Assembly: GCA_902766305.1 (NCBI GenBank)
Contig: CACXDE010000370.1
Coordinates: 1-6,066 of the forward strand
From: an uncultured Ruminococcus sp.
Lineage (GTDB): Bacteria > Bacillota > Clostridia > Oscillospirales > Acutalibacteraceae
Direction: 5' to 3'
DNA: 6,066 nt
In this document: in pieces, positions 1 to 5,174 of the stretch
How positions within the stretch are numbered: the stretch's first letter is position 1
Layout of the letters: the number at the start of each line of letters is the position of its first letter
Made by a program: the position numbers and the translations under genes
The notes under the pieces: model-generated
Told to the model about the DNA's origin: nothing
The model's database searches: none
What the model saw: the letters and a program-made list of their open reading frames with translations, nothing else

Positions 1-22
1 CTGCGAAGCGGAGGACGAATAA
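1..22 (+). CDS. Possible 3' end of an upstream gene
   Basis: Reading from base 2, the codons give C-E-A-E-D-E followed by TAA at 20-22. An acidic tail ending just before the next gene is compatible with the last residues of a protein that begins outside the window. Six codons cannot establish that the frame is coding, and no function can be given. If real, the XRE gene would start 65 bp downstream and could be co-transcribed with it. Confidence 0.25.
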
Positions 23-26
23 ACTG

Positions 27-36
27 CATACGTATG
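27..36. promoter_or_regulatory. 10-bp palindrome upstream of the XRE gene
   Basis: CATACGTATG is a perfect palindrome lying 51 bp before the XRE start codon. XRE-family repressors commonly bind short palindromes in their own promoter, so this is a possible autoregulatory operator. No convincing -35/-10 pair was found around it, and a 10-bp palindrome can arise by chance. Confidence 0.2.
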
Positions 37-87
37 TTAGGAATTGAGGCGACAGAAAAACCGCTTCAATGGAGGAGGAATAGCATA

Positions 88-447
88 ATGAAGGATAGGA
101 TCGTCAGTCTGAGAAAAACTTTGGGGCTGACTCAGAAACAGTTCGGAGAGCGGATCGGTGTACAGAGGGGCACGGTCGCTAACTATGAACTCGGAAGAAA
201 CATTCCGACCGAAACCGTACGGCTTATGATTTGCAAGGTCTACGGCGTAAACCGGGAGTGGCTTGAGACCGGCGAAGGGGAGATGTTTGAGAAAAAGAGC
301 AGATATGACCAGATTAGGGAAATGTCGGAGGAATATATGAAAGGTGAAAGCGATTCATTTCGCGACAGGCTCATCTCAGTGATATCGGAATTGTCGGAAG
401 AGCAGCTGGCTGTCTTGGCGGAGATTGCGGAGAGGATTGTCAGGTGA
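88..447 (+). CDS. XRE/Cro-family helix-turn-helix transcriptional regulator
   Basis: This 119-residue DNA-binding protein probably acts as a repressor. Residues about 4-60 form a Cro/CI-type five-helix HTH: an R-K-T-L-G-L-T-Q-K-Q-F-G segment opens the HTH, V-Q-R-G-T-V-A-N-Y-E is the recognition helix, and N-R-E-W-L-E-T-G-E-G-E-M-F closes the domain. That closing motif is typical of regulators on phages and integrative elements of Clostridia. The remaining ~50 residues are charged and helical, with no recognised domain, and could mediate dimerisation. The ATG at 88 is chosen because a strong GGAGGAGG (71-78) lies 9 bp upstream. An in-frame ATG at 34 has no ribosome binding site. The gene converges on the DGQHR gene. 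Its target is unknown; its own promoter or the HNH promoter are both possible. Confidence 0.88.
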   Translation: MKDRIVSLRKTLGLTQKQFGERIGVQRGTVANYELGRNIPTETVRLMICKVYGVNREWLETGEGEMFEKKSRYDQIREMSEEYMKGESDSFRDRLISVISELSEEQLAVLAEIAERIVR

Positions 448-508
448 TGAAATCTATGTTCATTGAATCATTCCTTGGGGCTTTATTCGGGGACATAGGT
501 TAGATTAG

Positions 509-554
509 AAAGGCACCACAGCCCACCTCAATATGAAGCAGGCGCGGCACCTTT
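509..554. repeat. Hairpin-type intergenic repeat, copy A
   Basis: This 46-bp element between the convergent XRE and DGQHR genes matches copy B (2491-2538) at about 32 of 47 ungapped positions. Shared blocks are CACAGC, CCTCAATA, GCGCG and CCTTT. The ends can pair as AAAGGCACC with GGCACCTTT: five outer pairs, two mismatches, then two more pairs. It may act as a terminator for either flanking gene, since it sits at the convergent junction and one side reads into CCTTTATT. Copies A and B point the same way and bracket the HNH-DGQHR operon. Its identity as a named repeat family or RNA is not recognised. Confidence 0.55.
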
Positions 555-564
555 ATTAATTCTG

Positions 565-598
565 TTGCATTAATGTATGTTCTTGTACATAATTGCGA
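565..598. repeat. Imperfect inverted repeat just downstream of the DGQHR stop codon
   Basis: The arms at 565-577 and 586-598 pair at 10 of 13 positions around an 8-base loop. The innermost five pairs (ATGTA-like/TACAT) are unbroken. It begins immediately after the minus-strand stop codon at 600-602, so it may help end or stabilise the HNH-DGQHR transcript. It is AT-rich and lacks a clean U-tract, so calling it a terminator would be a guess. Confidence 0.25.
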
Positions 599-599
599 G

Positions 600-1736
600 T
601 CAGGCTAATGGATCAAAAGGCTGCGAATCATTAAGAAGACTAGAATGATATGCTTTCCAAATGCTAATATGATCCTTTACTGCTTTATCCGTTGCACCTT
701 CACTACGGAAATTTGAGGTAATATCGAATATCTTGTATTCCGAGTTTAAACTGTTTTCGATCTCTTCGATTATTGTATTGATATAATTTTCATCAAATGC
801 CTTGCGTTCGGATACCGCATTCTCCCAAAAAGTTGGAAACCACCACATAATATAACGCAAACCGGATATTTTGGTTATTGTGTCTTTGGCAGGACGCTGA
901 AAGGACACATCATAGTATCTTTCCCAGCCGTTTATATACTTGCATAGGGCAAATACTTTTTTATCGTCTGTTGTTAATCTCTGATTGATAATAACGTTAT
1001 TTTCCGGGAAGGTCTTGCCCAAGATTTTAATTAGTTCTTTTGCCTTGTATCCCTTTTTGATTTTTTCTGCACTTTGGATGATTCGTCCCTTAAGAGGAGA
1101 AAACTCTTCTCTGTTCAAACTGTTTATGATCGGATAAAATCTCTTTTCATTGTCTTCGAGAAGACCGAGTTTTTCACGTAACCAAAGCAGTAAATTACCG
1201 CTAACAGCTTTTTGTTTCTCGTTCGTGATCATAAAAAGCTGTTGCCTTTCACGTATTTTAGGCGTGACGAACAAACAGAACGCCATTTCATAATCGTCAT
1301 CGTCCTTTAAGTCGATGCTTCTGAAATTGTCACTAAAAGAAAACAGACGATGTTGGCCATCGATGATATCGATGGTACCTCTGTAATCTTCCAGATCAGA
1401 AGAACTATCAGGGATCATGGTGAAGTAACGTTTTTCTTTTTTTGTCTCTCCGTTAGGATATGTGACATCAACGTCTTCTGATTCAATCTTTATTTGTTTA
1501 TGAAACTGGTTTTCCTGTTTCGTGGAAATCAGTACACTTTGAGGAAGGATACCGCTTTCTTCCCCGACATATTTTGCAATTTCCTCAAGATGTTTCTTTT
1601 CCAAAGGCCTTTGCGCATCCTGAACTTCTCCAACCTGGATGTCCTCTGCAAGTTGAACCAAGATTCTGGGATCTGCCTTGCCGACGTAAAAAATGTCATT
1701 TCTTTGTTTTAGCCTTTCAAGATCAATTCGTTGCAT
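600..1736 (-). CDS. DGQHR-domain (DndB-like) protein
   Basis: This 378-residue protein carries the signature D-G-Q-H-R at residues 126-130 in the context T-I-D-I-I-D-G-Q-H-R-L-F. A second conserved block, F-M-I-T-N-E-K-Q-K-A-V-S-G-N-L-L-L-W-L (about 168-186), resembles the 'N-x-x-Q-K-x-V' segment of DndB relatives. The family includes DndB, which controls dnd phosphorothioation operons; the motif also recalls the D-G-x-H-R box of ParB/sulfiredoxin-fold proteins. Whether this protein binds nucleotide or DNA is not known. It starts 3 bp after the HNH stop codon, with AAAGGAA (forward 1743-1749) placed 7 bp upstream inside the HNH gene end, so the two are probably translationally coupled. No dndA, C, D, E or dndF-H genes are visible. 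It is a clear DGQHR member; its role as regulator, nuclease partner or modification sensor is open. Confidence 0.85.
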   Translation of the reverse strand: MQRIDLERLKQRNDIFYVGKADPRILVQLAEDIQVGEVQDAQRPLEKKHLEEIAKYVGEESGILPQSVLISTKQENQFHKQIKIESEDVDVTYPNGETKKEKRYFTMIPDSSSDLEDYRGTIDIIDGQHRLFSFSDNFRSIDLKDDDDYEMAFCLFVTPKIRERQQLFMITNEKQKAVSGNLLLWLREKLGLLEDNEKRFYPIINSLNREEFSPLKGRIIQSAEKIKKGYKAKELIKILGKTFPENNVIINQRLTTDDKKVFALCKYINGWERYYDVSFQRPAKDTITKISGLRYIMWWFPTFWENAVSERKAFDENYINTIIEEIENSLNSEYKIFDITSNFRSEGATDKAVKDHISIWKAYHSSLLNDSQPFDPLA

Positions 1737-1739
1737 AGA

Positions 1740-2291
1740 TTATTCCTTTCCTGTATTTTTTTTTACGATCTGTCTTTTCAATAAGTAGTGAATATTATTG
1801 CTTTTATGTTCATTACAGTAGGAGCAAAGCATCTGATAATTGTCCGTTAACTCGTCGCCTACGTAGTCCCATGGAATAATGTGGTCATAATGGCTGTCTT
1901 CAATTTTAAGAGGCTGATTACAGCATGCACATTTGTAATCCTGTAGAGACAATATACGAGCTTTCTCTGATAATGGAACAGGCTTACGAATGTCACTTTT
2001 CCTGAAAAAAGCCTGTATCCATGAACTGAGCAATAAGCCATCTGATTCAGTTAGTTTTGTTCCGCATATATCATAAACCAACCTAATGCATAACTTGGTG
2101 TGATTTTTTGTTCTTCGGAACTCCGAACGTACACTATCTTTCATAGCAGGAGTACTTTTTAGCTTTTGGCAGACTTCTTCAAGAACAAATAATAGGAGAG
2201 TGTGGTGAAGTTGAGAGAAAAACGTTTCTTCGTTGCAATCGTTTATAGTCATTAATTCAAGGATTCCATTCATATCATCCATAATATACAC
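1740..2291 (-). CDS. HNH endonuclease
   Basis: This protein of about 183 residues has a C-terminal HNH (beta-beta-alpha-metal) nuclease domain at roughly residues 108-165. Visible are a zinc-knuckle pair C121-x2-C124, the catalytic-type D136-H137-I-I-P, N151, and a second pair C156-x2-C159 followed by N-E-H-K. This is the complete McrA-like motif set, so the enzyme should be active. The N-terminal ~105 residues are helical, match no family I recognise, and may set target specificity. The start is uncertain. GTG at 2291 has AGGAG 4 bp away, which is close; ATG at 2282 is 13 bp away, which is far and would remove three residues. It is the first gene of a two-gene operon with the DGQHR protein and has its own strong promoter. 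A DNA-targeting defence role is inferred. Confidence 0.88.
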   Translation of the reverse strand: MYIMDDMNGILELMTINDCNEETFFSQLHHTLLLFVLEEVCQKLKSTPAMKDSVRSEFRRTKNHTKLCIRLVYDICGTKLTESDGLLLSSWIQAFFRKSDIRKPVPLSEKARILSLQDYKCACCNQPLKIEDSHYDHIIPWDYVGDELTDNYQMLCSYCNEHKSNNIHYLLKRQIVKKNTGKE

Positions 2292-2310
2292 CCATCTCCT
2301 TTTAATATTA

Positions 2311-2339
2311 ATCGTATAGTAGATCTAAACAATTGTCAA
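2311..2339 (-). promoter_or_regulatory. Sigma-A-type promoter of the HNH-DGQHR operon
   Basis: On the minus strand a perfect TTGACA (-35, forward 2334-2339) is followed by a 17-bp spacer and TACGAT (-10, forward 2311-2316, 4 of 6 consensus). Transcription would start near 2304, leaving a leader of only about a dozen bases that carries the AGGAG ribosome binding site. The spacer contains the TAGATCTA palindrome, so a bound repressor would directly block RNA polymerase. Confidence 0.7.
2320..2329. promoter_or_regulatory. Candidate operator, proximal copy (TAGATCTAAA)
   Basis: TAGATCTA (2320-2327) is an 8-bp palindrome wholly inside the -35/-10 spacer of the HNH promoter. The 10-mer TAGATCTAAA recurs at 2384-2393. 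The position is the classic one for repression. The binding protein is unknown; the nearby XRE regulator or the DGQHR protein itself (DndB relatives autoregulate) are candidates. Confidence 0.5.
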
Positions 2340-2381
2340 TATATTTTACTTGGAAATTTGCGTATTATTAAATTATGAATA

Positions 2382-2393
2382 TTTAGATCTAAA
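2382..2393. promoter_or_regulatory. Candidate operator, distal copy (TTTAGATCTAAA)
   Basis: This is a perfect 12-bp palindrome, 64 bp (about six helical turns) from the proximal copy and upstream of the HNH -35 box. Near-integral helical spacing puts both sites on the same face of the DNA, which would allow cooperative binding or a repression loop. Confidence 0.5.
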
Positions 2394-2490
2394 TATAATA
2401 ATCTTTGATTTGCTTCTCGATTTACTATTGAAGGAAATGCCTATTACTTTATTGTTTTTTTACATTAAGCTTGTACCCTGTAAAACAGGC

Positions 2491-2538
2491 AAAAAGCATC
2501 ACAGCAAGCCTCAATAAAGAATAAGCGCGATGCCTTTT
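2491..2538. repeat. Hairpin-type intergenic repeat, copy B
   Basis: This is a 48-bp element whose ends form a good stem: AAAAAGCATC (2491-2500) pairs with GATGCCTTTT (2529-2538), nine of ten positions, around a 28-base loop. Read on either strand the stem runs into a short T-run, so it could work as a bidirectional terminator. It is the better-formed of two copies; the other is at 509-554 in the same orientation. At one stem position B has T-A where A has C-G, a compensatory change hinting that the paired structure matters. Placing a terminator between divergent genes is unusual, so a mobile or site-specific-recombination origin is also possible. Confidence 0.6.
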
Positions 2539-2552
2539 GATATCATGTTTCA
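2538..2552 (+). promoter_or_regulatory. Third copy of the WYL-associated half-site
   Basis: TGATATCATGTTTCA differs at one position from the consensus of the two arms found at 3843-3902, T-[G/C]-ATATTATGTTT-[G/C]-A. It lies about 310 bp before the WYL start and abuts repeat copy B. A shared regulator site on both sides of the WYL gene is the simplest reading. The distance from the WYL promoter weakens the case. Confidence 0.35.
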
Positions 2553-2597
2553 AAAATAATAATTGTAGATTTTCATAATAACTGTGATAGATTATTC

Positions 2598-2632
2598 ATG
2601 CCTTGTATCTTTGAGGCATCTTTGAGTTTGAG
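2598..2632. repeat. Small hairpin with helical-phase direct repeats
   Basis: ATGCCT (2598-2603) and AGGCAT (2614-2619) form a 6-bp stem. Overlapping it, ATCTTTGAG occurs at 2607-2615 and again at 2618-2626, 11 bp apart, followed by TTTGAG (2627-2632). Direct repeats one helical turn apart are a common regulator-binding arrangement. No assignment is possible. Confidence 0.3.
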
Positions 2633-2785
2633 TTTTCATCGCCATTGACCGCATGAAGGGACAGGGGATATGAGATAATTATTATGGGATAGTTTGAGAA
2701 TTCCTTTGATTATAAGCCTTTGGGCACAATTAGTGTAACAGTACTTTTTTGCTCAAGCTGGTCCTCTTATGTTGGGTTCATGCAG

Positions 2786-2799
2786 AAACACCAGTGTTT
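2786..2799. promoter_or_regulatory. Inverted repeat in the WYL promoter
   Basis: AAACAC-CA-GTGTTT is a 6+6 bp inverted repeat with a 2-bp centre. It ends three bases before the extended -10 element and covers part of the spacer and -35 area. This is a plausible operator position for autoregulation or for another repressor. Confidence 0.35.
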
Positions 2800-2801
2800 T
2801 G

Positions 2802-2810
2802 TGATATACT
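2802..2810 (+). promoter_or_regulatory. Extended -10 promoter of the WYL gene
   Basis: TG-A-TATACT fits the extended -10 pattern TGnTATAAT with one mismatch. No good -35 hexamer is seen 17 bp upstream, which extended -10 promoters do not need. Transcription would begin near 2817, about 45 bases ahead of the WYL start codon. Confidence 0.5.
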
Positions 2811-2842
2811 GTAGTTGTTTTGTTAATGAACCATAAAAGTGG

Positions 2843-2852
2843 ATAAGTCGAG
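2843..2852 (+). repeat. 10-bp direct repeat ATAAGTCGAG, first copy
   Basis: ATAAGTCGAG lies in the WYL leader, overlapping the GAGGA ribosome binding site. The identical 10-mer is at 3921-3930 in the leader region of the NurA-like gene. It may be a shared control element of the two transcripts, or a chance match. Confidence 0.3.
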
Positions 2853-2861
2853 GATTGGACC

Positions 2862-3854
2862 ATGGCAGATGACAAACTGAAGATCCTGTACCTTATGAAA
2901 TTGCTCCTTAATGAAACAGAGAAGGACCATCCTATGAACGCAGCAGAGATTGCTGAGAAAATGAAGGAGCGTTATAACTATACAACTTATAATCGGAAGA
3001 CCATTTACGCGGACATTGAGCGCCTTAAGACATACGGACTGAAGATAGGACAGGCGAAAGGTTCAAGCTTCGGCTACTATGTGGAAGAGAGGGATTTTGA
3101 CCTTGCGGAGCTAAAGCTTATGGTCGATGCCGTTCAATCCTCGAAATTTATAACAAAGAGAAAGTCCAAGGATCTGATACAGAAGCTTGGATCACTCACC
3201 AGCGAGTATAATGCCCGACATCTCAAACGTGAGGTTTATATCAGAAACCGGATCAAGTCGTCAAATGACAGTATCTATGCCAATGTTGACACGATTCATG
3301 CTGCCATTAATGATAATCGACAGATTAGTTTCCGGTACTGCGAATGGACGGTGGGGAAATCATTGGAGCCACGGAAAGACGGCAAGCTGTACACTGTGTC
3401 TCCGTGGGCGCTGACATGGGATGATGAGAACTATTACATGGTGGGTTACGATGCGGATGCCGAGATGATCAAGCATTACCGCGTTGATAAAATGAAGAAC
3501 ATGCGAATGACGGACAGTAAGCGTCTTGGCAAGGAACGGTTTCAGAATTTTGACCTTGCTGCTTTTGCACGCAAGACTTTTGGCATGTATGGTGGTGAAG
3601 AAAGAGAACTCACGCTGGAGTGCGAAAATCATCTGGTCGGTGTGATCATCGACCGGTTTGGGCGAGATGTCACTCTTATCCCAGCAGACGACGAACATTT
3701 CCGAACTAATGTGGCAGTGGCGGTCAGCCCGCATTTCTTTGGGTGGCTTGCTGCAGTAGGGAATGGGATACAAATTGTTTGGCCGGAGGAAGTACGGAAA
3801 CAGTGCAGAAGATATCTCCAAGGAGTAGTAGACGCAATGAATAATGAAACATAA
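2862..3854 (+). CDS. HTH-WYL domain transcriptional regulator
   Basis: This 330-residue protein has the full three-part WYL regulator layout (YafY/PafC type). Residues 1-75 form a winged HTH: a helix from M-N-A-A-E-I-A-E-K, then Y-N-R-K-T-I-Y-A-D-I-E-R-L as recognition helix, then G-Y-Y-V as the wing. A WYL ligand-sensing domain covers about 140-215, with S-P-W-A-L-T-W-D-D-E-N-Y-Y-M-V-G-Y (180-196) and H-Y-R-V-D-K-M (205-211). A C-terminal WCX-like region (245-325) includes F-F-G-W-L-A-A-V-G-N-G. WYL proteins often sit in phage-defence loci and respond to nucleic-acid-type ligands. ATG at 2862 is preceded by GAGGA 7 bp away. The family is also common outside defence in Clostridia, so control of the NurA-HerA pair downstream is inferred from adjacency and shared sites only. 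Confidence 0.9.
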   Translation: MADDKLKILYLMKLLLNETEKDHPMNAAEIAEKMKERYNYTTYNRKTIYADIERLKTYGLKIGQAKGSSFGYYVEERDFDLAELKLMVDAVQSSKFITKRKSKDLIQKLGSLTSEYNARHLKREVYIRNRIKSSNDSIYANVDTIHAAINDNRQISFRYCEWTVGKSLEPRKDGKLYTVSPWALTWDDENYYMVGYDADAEMIKHYRVDKMKNMRMTDSKRLGKERFQNFDLAAFARKTFGMYGGEERELTLECENHLVGVIIDRFGRDVTLIPADDEHFRTNVAVAVSPHFFGWLAAVGNGIQIVWPEEVRKQCRRYLQGVVDAMNNET

Positions 3855-3902
3855 TATGATAGTGCTATTTAAGTGATTATGAACATGATATTATGTTTGA
3901 TT
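3843..3902. promoter_or_regulatory. 18-bp inverted repeat spanning the WYL stop codon
   Basis: The arms at 3843-3860 and 3885-3902 are complementary at 16 of 18 positions, including 11 unbroken pairs (AAACATAATAT at 3847-3857 with 3888-3898). The loop is 24 bases. The left arm covers the last WYL codons and the TAA stop. It may be an operator for the downstream NurA-HerA genes or a weak AT-rich terminator of the WYL transcript. The related site at 2538-2552 favours protein binding, since a terminator would not need a copy there. Confidence 0.5.
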
Positions 3903-3920
3903 TAAACAATTGGTAGTCGC

Positions 3921-3930
3921 ATAAGTCGAG
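3921..3930 (+). repeat. 10-bp direct repeat ATAAGTCGAG, second copy
   Basis: Identical to 2843-2852. It lies 62 bp before the NurA-like start codon, in a region where no clear -35/-10 pair was found. A shorter AGTCG also occurs at 3915-3919, just ahead of the AGTCG inside this copy. Confidence 0.3.
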
Positions 3931-3992
3931 AAAATGGCATAATGATAGGGCTTCCTATATGGAGTATATTTTGTAACTAAGCGAGGGAAAAT

Positions 3993-5159
3993 ATGTCTAA
4001 AAGAGTCATGTCAGTCTTGGAGGAAATGACCGGGGGAAAAAGCTATAGGGCTCATAAGTATGGACTTGATAATAATGACCGGCCATCTATAGACTATACC
4101 GAAGATAATATAATATGGCAGGAAACTGCGGAGACAACGCGTCATAGAAATTACGTTCCCTTGTGGGATGAGAGCAAGAAAGTGCTTTCTAGTGGAACAA
4201 ATATACTGACGTTTTTTCTCGATGGCTCAAGAAGAGTCTTTAAAGTAGATGATATGGGGTTTGTTCTCCCTGGAGGGAGAAATGTTATCTATCCAGTTAT
4301 AGCGGGGCAAATTGGAATCGGATGTACTAGGCGAGAAAATCGTGTCCTCAAATTAGAAAAATTTCACCAAGAATTTGTGATTTCAATGCCTGATATTGCC
4401 AATGCTGATGGAAAAGCAGGGTATTTCCCGGCACTGGCGCAGAAGCTTAACTCCTGTCAATCATTAAAGAACGCTAACATAGAGTTTTCAACAATTCTTG
4501 AATATAAAACTGCTAAAAATCCTGACACAAAATATGAAGATAAAGGTACTGCATTAGTGCAGGAAAGAATGTCCATTAGGGAACGAGAAATGGTAGCAGA
4601 GCTCGTAAGGGAAGGAAAACTTGATCAGGACAACTATCTTATCAAAGATGGTTCGCTGGAATATAGACCAACTAAGGATGATCGTGCTGATCAGAGGAAA
4701 TATCAGCAGTTCAGAAATAATTATAGTTTCGTACTCGGTGTTTCAAAGAATTTCAATCCGGAAGTGTGTAAGGATGTAAACGGAAAATCAAACCCAGGCT
4801 ATGTCGCGGATTTGCCATTGTATCATAGAACACCAGTTGCATGCTTCAAAAATCAGGAATTGTTTGGGGACGTTAAATTTGCTGTTTGGTACATCAGAAT
4901 ACGGGATACATCAAAGACTCGAACGGCTTTTGATGGAGTTGTAAAAGTTGAGAAAATGCTAATCACTCATGAGGAAAATGAATATGGAATTGATAGCGAA
5001 CTCGTGGACCTCTTAAGTGCAAGTATTATAAATGAACGAAACCCTGTATGCTACGGCTCTGATCTCAGATGGGCAAATCATTTGTATCCTGTATACCTAA
5101 CTGAGACATATGTAAAATCCAGGTATTTAAGCGCAGACAGTTTTCTGCATCTGTTTTAA
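3993..5159 (+). CDS. NurA-like nuclease, HerA partner
   Basis: This 388-residue cytoplasmic protein shows the sparse motif pattern of NurA nucleases (RNase H-like fold, Mn-dependent end processing). A hydrophobic strand ends in F-F-L-D77-G-S, a second strand ends in L-I-K-D219-G-S-L, and then come F-V-L-G-V-S-K (247-252), W-Y-I-R-I (299-303) and a C-terminal L-Y-P-V-Y-L-T-E-T-Y (364-373). In NurA the two D-G-S aspartates bind metal and the C-terminal block is usually Y-P-x-P-L-x-x-A-H. The histidine of that block is not apparent here, which could mean a shifted or altered active site. GAGGG 5 bp before ATG 3993 supports the start. The HerA-like gene follows 15 bp downstream, which strongly supports the assignment. 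Without that neighbour the call would be weaker, since NurA sequences diverge greatly. Confidence 0.72.
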   Translation: MSKRVMSVLEEMTGGKSYRAHKYGLDNNDRPSIDYTEDNIIWQETAETTRHRNYVPLWDESKKVLSSGTNILTFFLDGSRRVFKVDDMGFVLPGGRNVIYPVIAGQIGIGCTRRENRVLKLEKFHQEFVISMPDIANADGKAGYFPALAQKLNSCQSLKNANIEFSTILEYKTAKNPDTKYEDKGTALVQERMSIREREMVAELVREGKLDQDNYLIKDGSLEYRPTKDDRADQRKYQQFRNNYSFVLGVSKNFNPEVCKDVNGKSNPGYVADLPLYHRTPVACFKNQELFGDVKFAVWYIRIRDTSKTRTAFDGVVKVEKMLITHEENEYGIDSELVDLLSASIINERNPVCYGSDLRWANHLYPVYLTETYVKSRYLSADSFLHLF

Positions 5160-5174
5160 GTGGAGGAGATAACA

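Larger units (their letters stand above)
2292..2861. other. 570-bp divergent intergenic region
   Basis: No convincing gene lies between the HNH and WYL starts. From left to right it holds the HNH promoter with its two AGATCT operators (2311-2393), an AT-rich stretch, a small CCTGT-AAA-ACAGG hairpin (2477-2489), repeat copy B (2491-2538), a half-site also found beyond the WYL gene (2538-2552), a hairpin with short direct repeats (2598-2632), and the WYL promoter region (2786-2810). The length is large for a divergent promoter pair and suggests inserted or decayed sequence. Confidence 0.7.

Noticed and set aside
34..87. Upstream in-frame ATG that would lengthen the XRE protein by 18 residues
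   Set aside because: It has no ribosome binding site, while the ATG at 88 follows a strong GGAGGAGG and begins exactly at the normal HTH N-terminus.
454..498. CTATGT / ACATAG inverted repeat after the XRE gene
   Set aside because: Only 6 bp pair across a 33-base loop, which is within chance expectation.
1494..1712. 72-codon open frame on the + strand
   Set aside because: It lies opposite the well-supported DGQHR gene, has no ribosome binding site and shows no family motif.
600..2291. Complete Dnd phosphorothioation system
   Set aside because: Only a DndB-like DGQHR protein is present; no cysteine desulfurase, DndC, DndD, DndE or DndF-H homologue is encoded in the window.
2477..2489. CCTGT-AAA-ACAGG hairpin as a terminator
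   Set aside because: The stem is only 5 bp, there is no T-run after it on either strand, and no gene end nearby needs it.
2437..2517. 26-codon + strand frame with a hydrophobic middle (possible small peptide or toxin)
   Set aside because: The AAGGA-like sequence abuts the ATG with too little spacing, the frame runs into repeat copy B, and its length is expected by chance in AT-rich DNA.
509..2538. Insertion sequence or IS200/IS605-like element with terminal hairpins
   Set aside because: No transposase or TnpB is encoded between the hairpins, and the copies are too diverged for a recent insertion; only a repeat pair is supported.
3187..3821. Open frames on both strands inside the WYL gene
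   Set aside because: They are out-of-frame shadows of a gene whose domains are clear over its full length.
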